DNA of 64,000 bases from Motacilla alba alba (taxonomy: Eukaryota; Chordata; Aves; Passeriformes; Motacillidae). Positions 1 through 10,300 of the stretch are shown here, in pieces (position 1 is the stretch's first letter; every line of letters begins with the position of its first letter). The translations under genes and the position numbers were made by a program. The stretch covers positions 14,743,619 through 14,807,618 of the forward strand of contig NC_052026.1 in assembly GCF_015832195.1 (NCBI RefSeq), given 5' to 3'. The notes below the pieces were generated by a model that ran no database searches, was not told the origin of the DNA, and was given only the letters and a program-made list of their open reading frames with translations.

Positions 1-390
1 GCTGCAGACCCTTGCAGCAAAAATACAAGAAGAAAATTGATTATTTTTAAGATGCAGGCTCATATCCAGCCCATCGACTCTTTGTGGTCTGAATTTGGGA
101 ACAAGACAGGTGGACAACAGACAACTGGGATTTGACCATGGCCTGGGGATCAAGCCCATCTCCGGGAGGGCACACAGACAGGGCTGTCCCTGACCATAAA
201 AGCTTTCAACAGAATGTAATTTAAAAATGCAAACAAGAGGCAAGGCTTTCACCATCTCCTCTGCTGTGCACAGGGATGACACCCACTGCATACACAGCAC
301 TGTCCAAATCTGCTGGCAGTGAGCATCTCCACATGGCTGCACAGGTGTTCCTGGGCTGGCAGTCTCAGGGGGAGCCAGGGCTGCTGGGCA

Positions 391-1217
391 GAGCCATACC
401 TGGGGGATGCTGTGCCTGGGGGATGCTGTCCCTGGGGGATTCTGTACCTGGAGGATGCTGTGCCTGGGGGATGCTGTCCCTGGGGGATTCTGTACCTGGA
501 GGATGCTGTGCCTGGGGGATGCTGTCCCTGGGGGATTCTGTACCTGGAGGATGCTGTCCCTGGGGGATTCTGTACCTGGGGGATGCTGTGCCTGGGGGAT
601 GCTGTCCCTGGGGGATTCTGTACCTGGGGGATGCTGTCCTTGGGGGATGCTGTCCCTGGGGGATGCTGCCCGTGGGGGATGCTGTCCCCAGCAGAGCTGT
701 ACCTGGGGGATGCTGTCCCTGGGGGATGCTGTCCCTGGAGGATGCTGTCCCTGGAGGATGCTGTCCCCAGCAGAGCCGTACCTGGAGGATGCTGTACCTG
801 GAGGATGCTGTCCCTGGGGGATGCTGTCCCTGGGGGATGCTGTCCCTGGGGGATTCTGTACCTGGGGGATGCTGTCCCTGGGGATGCTGTCCCTGGGGGA
901 TGCTGTCCCCAGCAGAGCCGTACCTGGGGGATGCTGTCCCTGGGGATGCTGTCCCTGGAGATGCTGTCCCTGGGGATGCTGTCCCCAGCAGAGCCGTACC
1001 TGGGGGATGCTGTACCTGGAGGATGCTGTCCCTGGGGGATGCTGTCCCTGGGGGATTCTGTACCTGGGGGATGCTGTCCCTGGGGGATGCTGTCCCTGGG
1101 GATGCTGTCCCCAGCAGAGCCGTACCTGGGGGATGCTGTGCCTGGGGGATTCTGTCCCTGGGGGATGCTGTGCCTGGGGGATGCTGCCGTCCCCAGCAGA
1201 GCCGTACCTGGGGGATG
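391..1217. repeat. Minisatellite, 16-bp unit, with embedded donor-like copies
   Basis: About 0.83 kb of head-to-tail units CCTGGGGGATGCTGTC (plus strand) with 15-bp and 16-bp variants, among them GATTCTGTA forms. At intervals (near 690, 775, 910, 985, 1115 and 1195, plus one at 388) the array carries AGCAGAGCCGTACCTGG. On the minus strand this is CCAGGTACGGCTCTGCT, the same sequence as the donor that ends the adjacent CNGB1 exon. Because 16 is not a multiple of 3 and the unit lacks stops in most registers, long open frames appear in several frames on both strands; they are not genes. Confidence 0.92.
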
Positions 1218-1340
1218 CAGCGCCGGGCACCGCCAGCAGGTTGGGAGCGCCGGCAGCAGGCGGCTCTCCATAGGTGCCATGGATCTCCACAGCACAGCCT
1301 GGGCTGTCCACATCCTGGATCTCCACGGTGGGGGAGTGAC
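1208..1340 (-). CDS. CNGB1: Probable CNGB1 exon after the Glu-rich region
   Basis: The acceptor ...CCACGGAGCAG is followed by a frame reading HSPTVEIQDVDSPGC and then a Gly/Ala/Pro-rich stretch to AASP, with a CAG/GTACGG donor. It starts in phase 1 and so joins exon 3926-3884 directly. The human protein has a similar H-P-x-V-[QE]-[IV]-x-D-x-D segment between its Glu-rich region and the channel core, as far as I recall; that resemblance is the homology basis. The region also contains a weaker open segment on the plus strand ending at a GTGAGG donor (1365), which I consider a shadow. A missed exon between 3884 and 1340 is possible. Confidence 0.55.
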
Positions 1341-4300
1341 CTGCTCCGTGGAGAAGGACAATAATGGCAGGTGAGGGGGGCACAGGGCCCCCCTGCAGCC
1401 AGGTCAGCTCACAGACCCCAGAGCTGCCCCCAGGCCCTGCAGCGTGTGGGAAGGACTCTCCTCTCTCCTTTCCCTTCTTGCCTGGCTCTCCTTTCTCCTA
1501 AACATTTGGACCACTTCTTTATTTTTTTTCCCCCCCAGTATTTAACAGTCTAAGAGCTGCCATCTGCTGCCCTTCTGCTTGCCCAGCTTGCAGTGATTGC
1601 AGCTACTCCATCTGAGGGTTGGGTTCCTGGGGTTTGGAAAACCATGGAGATTAGGATTCCCAGCTGCAGGTGCTATGCAGGAGCCCAGGATTTCCAGGAG
1701 CAAACCTGCCTTCCAGGGTGTAGAGATTCCCCTGGTTCTTCTGAGTGTAAACACATGGATTGTGACAGCTCTGAACCACAGAGTGTTTGCTTTTCATGCA
1801 GAATAAGGCACTATTTAAGTAAGCATTTATGGCTTCTTTCTTCTGCAGAGGTAATAACTGCTTCCTGCCACAGGCAAGGTCAGAAGCAGGAAGGTTGGAT
1901 GTTTGCAGTGGGTGAAGAAAGATGCCAGTTGTCCAAAGGAGAAATGGCACTGGGGGCTACCTTGGCCAGACCCCACAGTCACTTGGCTGTGAAGTGTCAT
2001 GTCTGTCTTAGCTAATTACCAAAATAAAATTAATTCCTGCAGGAGTTCTTCACTGGGAGGTTTTCACACATCTGAGAGACCCCATGCACCTCCTCCCGCT
2101 TCACACTGATGGGAAGATAGTGGATCAGAGTGTGGCTTGGTTAAATGCCTGGAAAAAGGCCTGTTCGGGTTGCAAAGTTAAAATCTTGTTGCATGTAAGG
2201 AAAAGCAGCAGAATTCGGCTTGCCGGTGAAGAACAAAGCAAAGCAAAGCTGCAGAACAGGCAGAAAGCCATGAACAGCAAACCTCCACCTTCCTCTCCTC
2301 TCAGCATGAGCAGGCTGCACAAATGCTGGAGAGAAAACTGTGTGGTGATATTGCACCCTCTGCCTGCAGGTCCTTCAGGAGAGCTTTCCTGAGCAGCTCT
2401 AAACACACAGCATTTGCAAACACTCTCTAGGCTTGGCTAACAAGGCACATAGTGATGAGGCAGAAGCAGACAAACACGAGGACTTTGTTCCCCAGCCTCT
2501 GTGCTGCAACGTGAAGCATGCTTTTATTTTTTTTTTAATTCTTCCCCCCCCCCCCCACCCCAGAAAGCAACAAAGAAAGCAGCTGCTCCAGGAATCCCCC
2601 CCTGCGCCCCTCTAGCTACACAAGGCATCAAAGCCAACATCTCTAATACCTAGTGGGGATTGCTCCTCAGTGCAAAAACTGGGGTTGACAACTCCAGCCC
2701 TTGTCTTGCTGGTGACAAGGCCAGGGCTGAGGGTGGCAGCGGGGGCTCGGTAGCTGGGGACATTGGGGAGCTGCTCTAGAGCCCCGTGGCCAGCAGGGGA
2801 GGGGACCCTGCCAGCCCGGGGCTTCTCATGCACCAGCCGGTCTAGCTCGACGTCCTGGCCCCGCCTGGCCATGCTGCTAGCAGCCTGCGGGGAGCCTCAA
2901 GCAAAGGACAAGGCATCTGCAGCTGCAACAGAACACAGAGAGGTTTGAGAAGGGGGGGATGTGTCGCGGCAGGGATGTGGGCTGACCGGGGTTTGGGGCT
3001 GCCTGCTGCTCACAGGGGCTGGTGGCAGTGCTGGGCATGCTAGCAGGTGTTTTTCATGGGGTCATGGAAGGCTGAGGGTTGGAAGGGACCTTAATGCTCA
3101 TGTCCCACGGGCAGGGACATTTCCTGCTACTCCAGGTTGCTCAATGCCTTATCCAGCCTGGCTTTGAGTACTGCCAAGGGTTAGGACATCCACCACCCCC
3201 CCAGACAACATGTTCCCATATCTCACCACCCTCACTGGGAAGAATTTCTTCCTAAAAATCTAACCTAATTTCCCCCTCTTTCAATTTGTACCCATTACTC
3301 CTTGTCCTATCACTACAGTTCCTGACAAATCAGCATTTTCTAGCTTCATTGCCCCTCTGCAAGGGCTGCATGCAGGGAATCTCGGGGGTGAGGGCAAGCC
3401 ATTCCCTGTGCAGCTTCCTGATGCCAGTGGAGTTCTGCCAGGATGTGCCTTTGCTCAGTCAGGCTGCAATGGGAACTCAACACTTAATTTTCATGGCCAA
3501 CAATTGCTTCTTAAAATGTTATATTAAAATGTGTGTTATGCCACTGGTTATTCCCCAAAGGGAGAAAAGTGGTAGAGAAAATACTTTTTATCCCTGAACA
3601 TCCTCCAGCTGAAGGAGAAACTCTTAATTCACATCAGGGATTGCTGAATCAACAGGACTAAGCATTGTACATTCAGAGCTAGCTCCAGACAATGCCAATA
3701 TTGCCATTGTGCTGTGCCCACAGGGTGTTTTACCCCAGTGAACAGCCCTGACTGCCCCTGCAGAGAAGTCAGCTCCCTGCTCCCTGCCAGCAGGAAAGGA
3801 GAAGCTGGATTCTCCTCCCAGCAGGCACTGCATCCCCTGCTTCTCTTCACCCCAGTTTGGCGTCATACTGCTGCAGCTTGTACCTTCAGCATCAGTTTTG
3901 GCAGCTTCAGCTGTCTCCTCTTCCACCTTCAAAATGAAAAAAAAAAGCCATTTTAAGGAGAAAAAACCCATTCTGTCAGTAAAAGAGCAGACTTTGCAGC
4001 TTGACCGGCTGCCCCACCTGCCTCCTACTCGCCACACTCTCAGCTTGTTCAGCGCCCGCTCTGGAGGGTGAGAGGAGCCTTCCCTCCATCCACAGCCACT
4101 TCTGCTGGCCCAGCTTCAGGGCTGGGGACACCCTGGCGGGCAGCATGTCCTGTGCCCAGCCCTGCCTGCTCCTCCCAGGGCACTGCATCCCCTCGGGGAA
4201 GCTCTGAGCCCCAGCCCTTGCAGGGCAGCAGGAGCTCACTGCAGGGAGCCCGGGCAGGGAGCGGTGCCGTACCTGCACGAGGGCACCTTGGAGGTGACTT

Positions 4301-7300
4301 ATCTCAGCTTCCTCCAGCTGCTCAGCCCTGAGGGCCTCCTGGGCAAGGCAGGCTTCATCCACACCCTCATCAGCAGGGGGACAAGGAGGCTGCAGCAGGG
4401 GTCTGGAAGGGAGAGAAAAAATACTGCCTGGGAGACCAGGTGAGAGGTGCAGAAATACAACAGGGCATTGCATGGGCATCAGCAAAAGCTGCAGAGGCAG
4501 AGAGATCCAGGCAGAATGTTTCTCCTCCTGCGGATCATTTCTCATGTAATTAAAATGGGCCAAATAAAAAGCCAAAACCTAATTTCCAGGCAAGGCTTTC
4601 CCACAAGCACCATTCAAATCCCACGTTTGCCTGTGCAAGACACCACCAGGACACATCATTCTCATTTTCCTTCCTGAGCAAGCACAGGCCTCAGCTCCAC
4701 TGTTCTGACAAAGGGGCTCTCTAGACTGATTTTACTGCTTCAATATAACTTCATAACTGAAATAAAAGCACCTCAAATGCTGCTCTGTGCATTTACCCCT
4801 TGATTTGCTCTTTCCTGGCAAGAAATGCGAAGCAGGGATTTGGGATAACGAGAATTTTAAGACAGCTAAATGCAAGAAAATATTTGTTTTGTCATTTTTA
4901 ATAAATTCCCCCTTTCATATTTAAAATTATTCTCTCTTCAAATGTGATCACAAATCTTTCCATCCTAAGCTGGAAAACCTGTTGGTCTCTCTCTCTTTTC
5001 CCAATAAACAAACACATTGAAGGATGGAGTAGCATCTCATTCACACCACAACTGAAGCTCAAGTTTCTACAGTGAAGCCCCAGGAACAGATTTTGATGAA
5101 ATACCAACATATGGGTTTGACAGTGAGTAATCATGTGTTTTCAGCTTCTTCCTGAAAATCTAGCTACTTTAGAGGAATTAACACAGGATAATATTGTAGT
5201 GCTAGGTAACAAATTCCTAAATGTTTATCTCATGTGAAATCAGAGCAAACTACTAATCTGAGCAGAAAGATGTCTCCCAATACCATCCAGACTAAAGTCA
5301 CCACCTTCCACAAGAACTCAGCTATTTTCTACAGCAGGAAAAAATGTAAAATTGTACCTACTTGTATGAAGCAGCATTTGCAGACACAACACACAATCCT
5401 GTCTTTACATTCAGCTCTGTAACACTCAAAATAATCCCGAGTGCCCTGCATTACTGGACATGGTTTAAACAGCAGGGCCCATCTCCCGGAGCTGGCTGCT
5501 CCCGCCTCCCGAAGGCGCAGGAGGGGCTGCGGTTGCTACGGGCGGCCGCGATGGAGATGGAGCCCGTGTCACCAGGAGACGCTCCTGTCACCAGGTGCCG
5601 CGTCAGCAGCGAGCCCTGGGGTGAGCCGCTTTGCCAAAGCATCCCTCCCGCACGCCATCCCTCCCGCACACCATCCCTCCCGCACACCATCCCTCCCGCA
5701 CACTATCCCTCCAGCATGCCATCCCTCCATCCCTCCAGCATGCCATCCCTCCATCCCTCCCGCATGCCATCCCTCCCCAGCACTCCCATCCCTCCCCAGC
5801 ACTCCCATCCCTGCCCAGCACTCCCATCCCTCCCTCCTGCCATCCCTGCCCAGCACACCGCTCCCTGCCCAGCCGCCTGCCAGGCCGGGAGCTCTGCTCT
5901 GCCGTGGGTGTTTCAGCCTCTCCAGCTGGTGAACGCACTTGAAACAAAAGCTGCAATCACGCTCGTTTCCAACAAAGCCCTAAAGGCAACGGGAGCCACT
6001 CACTCTGCACTCTTCTCCTGCTCCTCCTCTTTCTTATCTTCCTCTTTCCTCTTCTCCTCTTTCTTCTTCTCCTTCTCTTTTTTCCTCTCCTTCTCTTTTT
6101 TCCTCTTCTCCTCCTTCCTCTTCTCCTCTTTCTTCTTCACCTCCTCCTTCTTCCTCTTCTCCTCTTTCTTCTTCACCTCCTCCTTCCTCTCCTCTTCCTC
6201 TTTCTTCCTGTCCTCCTCCTCTATCTTCCTCTCCTCTTCCTCCTTTTTCCTGTTCTCCTCCTCTTTCTTCCTCTCCTCTTCCTCCTTTTTCCTGTTCTCC
6301 TCCTCTTTCTTCCTCTCCTCTTCCTCCTTTTTCCTGTTCTCCTCCTCTTTCTTCCTCTCCTCTTCCTCTTTCTTCCTCTTCTCTTCCTCTTTTTTCCTCT
6401 CCTCCTCCTCTTGATTCATCTCCTCCTCCTCTTCCTCCTTTTTCCTGTCCTCTTCCTCCTTTTCCCTCTCTTCTTCCTCTTTTTTCCTGTCCTCCCCCTC
6501 TTGCTTTATCTCCTCCTCCTCTTGCTTTCTCTCCTCTTCTTCATTTTTCCTGTCCTCTTCCTCTTTCTTCCTCTCCTCTTCCTCTTTTTTCCTGTCCTCC
6601 TCTTCCTTCCTCTCCTCTTCCTCCTTTTTCCTGTCCTCTTCCTCTTTCTTCCTCTCTTCTTCCTCCTCTTTCCTGTCCTCCTCCTCTTGTTTCATCTCTT
6701 CTTTCCTTTCCTCCTCCTCCTCCTCTTGCTTCATCTCCTCTTCCTCTCTTTTCCTCTCCTCCTCCTCTTTCTTTTTTTCCTCTTCCTCTTTCTTCCTCTC
6801 CTCCTCCTCCTCCTTTTCCTCATCCCCCTTGGTAGTGTTTGGGGAGCACAAACACGGTCTGGAAAAGAGAAGCTCATGAGCTGAAGCCCCGCGGTGCGTG
6901 CGAGGCTCCCCCAGGAGCTCTCTGTGTTTTGTGGCCGAGCTCTGCAGAGCCGGGGCGGCCCAGGGCTGTGCTTGTGCTGAGCAAAGCTGAGCACTGCCCC
7001 GTGGGACGGGGACTGTAGTGCCCACCTGGGTGTGCTGGGCTCAGGGAGCATTTTGGGGGCTCAGAAACCCTCAGTGAGCAGGCATGGAGCCCTCTTATCC
7101 CCCTGCTGCACTGCTGGCTCTGAACACACTGCCCAGCCCTTGGGCAGACCCCAGCAGGGGTTTCTGTGGCAGAAGCAAGGGTGAATTCTACAGAGACAGC
7201 TTCCATCTCGGAATGGCATTCCAGCTGCACGCTCTGCTGGGAACAAGGCCCAAGGCCTCTTGCCCTGGGGATAAATTCTACTCACAGGAGCCTAAGCAGA

Positions 7301-10300
7301 GCCTCCCTCACCTGCCCTCTGCACGGCACTGTGACTCTGTGACATGGGACTCATCGCTCCCATGGCTCTGCCACTGCCTGCCCCAACCAAAACTGAGACT
7401 CCAGAAGAAAAACACATTTGATCAAGCACCTTTTGGGTCCTGCTGGGGGATGCCTCCCTTTTTGGAAACACACCTCGGCTGCCAGCTCCACCACCAGCAT
7501 TTACAAGGATGGATGCTCAGGGACAGACTTGTCCCCTCCCATGGCCACCACACCGGTGGCTGGAGAACACACAGAGCTGGCCATCAACAGCATCTCCCTT
7601 CCCCTACCTGGATTCTTCTTCCTGAGGTTCCTCCTGTATGGTGGGAAGGGAATGAGCATCTGCCTGCAGCTCAGCCTCGTGAGCCCAGGCTGTCATCTCT
7701 TCGTTAATCTGGCCATCATCGATCTCTTCCACAATGAGATGGGTTTCCTCCTGCTCCCCAGGGGCTACGTGAACTGAAACAGGAATGGGGAAAGGGAGGT
7801 GATGGAGGGACAGCAGCCCATTCTCCAGAGGCCAGGGCAGGTGCCAGGTTTGCTGTGCTCGGTGGGGCAGTGCTGAAGCAGCTCTCAGCCTGCCCAGAGC
7901 TGGGCAGCCCTGCTGCCCCTGTGTGGATATTCTCAGTTCAGTCGAAGAAAGAACAGAGACAATTTCTCCCAGGCTGAGCCTGGGAATCTTAGAGGAAAAG
8001 AATTAAAACAGTTATTATCTCTCTTTCTGTAACCATTGTTTACAGTTATGGTTCTCCACAGTGTGCTGTTCAATAGTGTGAGATGTTTCTGCTTTGAGAC
8101 CAAACAAGGATCACCTTGGCAAGTCACATTGTAAAAGAATCACTACTTTCATTAGAGGGGCCTTCTGATCCACCTGAAGACTGGAATCTTTCTTTCTGTC
8201 CTGATTCAACAGCGTCACCCCTGAGCTGGGCAGCCCAGGTGCCTTGGGCCCCTTTGCCAGAAGGAAGAAAATTCACCATTTTCTGCCAAGCACAGCCAAA
8301 ACCCCAAAAAAGCCTTGAGCAACCTGGTCTAGTGGAAAATGTCCCTGCACAGCAGAGGGGGTGGAACTGGTTTAGCTTTAAGGGACCTTCCAACCCAAAC
8401 CATGCTGTGAAAGCTATAATCCTCTGCACACAGATGAGTGCTGGCTGCCCTGCACATGTAGCCTCCTCCACCAGCAGTGTCCTGGCCCACCTCCAGGCCA
8501 TGTTTTGTCCCTCCTTGCAATCTGGAAAAGCCCAAAGCCTTTCCCCTTTGTGAATTTCTGTCCTAGCACAGCCCAAGGGCCCTGGGTCTGCAAGACCCAA
8601 ACCAGAGTCCAAAGCCTTTCCCCTTTGTGAATTTCTGTCCTAGCACAGCCCAAGGGCCCTGGGTCTGCAAGACCCAACCCAGAGCCCACATCACAGCACT
8701 CGAGCACCATGTCCTGCCTGCTCTGAGCACTCTCCCAGGCATGGAACATCCCACAGCACTTCCCAGCATCACTGGGGCAAAACCCACAGCAGGTTACTGG
8801 GGGCTGTAGGCAGCTGCAGAGTGAGGAGTCTGACCCATGAGGAGCCCTCTCCATGTCCCAGGGTACCCATCCTACCCCGTCAGGCTCGCACCAGAGAAAC
8901 AGGAGGAAGAAGCACATCCGCTCGCTGTAAAACCAGTTTATTTTGAGGTCTGCCTGACAGCAAAACTTACATTTCCACAGCAAAGCTAATAGGAAACGTG
9001 CAAACTGAACTACAGAAAGGCAGGAAACCCATGCAGTGTGATATCTGTGGCTTATTTGCCCACCCCATGGTGTCCACAATGCCTTCGGCCCATTCCCTCT
9101 GGATCTCCATTAATTAAAACACGGGGCAGCAATCAGGGAAATGGCTTTTAAAGCACACCATGGCTTTTGGATACATTATATGAAAATGTGGTAAATACTA
9201 AAACTGTGTCCTGGTACAAGCAAGAATCATTATAAACACAGGGGGTGGATCTCAAGGGGTCTCCTGGCTCACAACTCATTGTTAGAGTTGCCTGGATGGT
9301 CCTAAAGAAATGCAAGAGTGAGAGATCTTAACCTGGCCTGTCAATACATCAGGAGGCTTATTCAAAATATGGAAAAAGGCTTTTTACCAAGGTCTGTAAG
9401 GACAAGGGGCAACAGTTTTAAACTGAAAGAGGGGATATTAATGTTGGACATAAGGAAGGAACAGTGTGCTGTGGTTGCCCCCTCCTGGAAGTGTTCAAGG
9501 CCAGGTTGGACAAGGCCTGGAGCAACCTTGTCTAATGGACAATGTCCCTGCCCAGGACAGGGAAGTTGGACCAGATCATCTTCAAAGGTCACCCACAACT
9601 CAAACCAGCCTGCTGCTCCAAGATCTGTATCCAAAACCTGGCTCCCACCCCCTGAGCCCAGTGTGCCTGCACTGGCCATGCCTGCCTGCAACCTCTGGGC
9701 TGGAGACAGCCCCTGGAATCCCCTCCCTGCTAGGACATTCCTGCTGCTGCAATTAGTGCTGCATCCATGGAGCTGAGAGCTTCAGGAGGGAGCAGCCATA
9801 GCTGGGGGTAAGGAGAGTTTGGGGTAAGTTCTCTTAGAAGAAGAGCCCGGGCAAATATGTTTAACCATTAACTCCAACCTATTCACCTAGAGATTAACCT
9901 CACCCACCTGATTTGCTGCTGCAAATCAGAGCCCTTTCCACTTGCTGGGAGGAAACAGTTACGGAAGAAAAGCAACAAGGAGCTGACAAGAGCTTCAAGA
10001 GGTTTATAACATTACACCTCAGAGGCAGAAACTGACTCAAAGAAGCCTGGAGATTTCAGCTGGGGGTCTGGGGGTGAATATTCAGATGTTGTGGGGGCAT
10101 TGAGAGGGCCAGGAGCGCTGTGAGGCTGCAGCAAGAGGCTTTCTGCCACCGAGGTGTCCTGAGTGATGCTTTTCTACCATCCTGTAAATTATAGCTCCCA
10201 CCTCACAGACACCATCCTGCAAAACCAGTAGCTCCAATTCCCAGAGCAAAGAGGGAGCCAAGTGGGACAGCCCTGGGACTGGGTCCCTGTGCCAGCCTTG

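Noticed and set aside
249..1374. Long open frames (about 290-370 codons) on both strands
   Set aside because: They are produced by the stop-poor 16-bp minisatellite, which is open in several frames at once; no protein family fits.
5362..6414. Plus-strand Ser/Phe/Leu-rich frame
   Set aside because: Antisense of the CNGB1 Glu-rich exon: the polypyrimidine strand reads as S/F/L in all frames.
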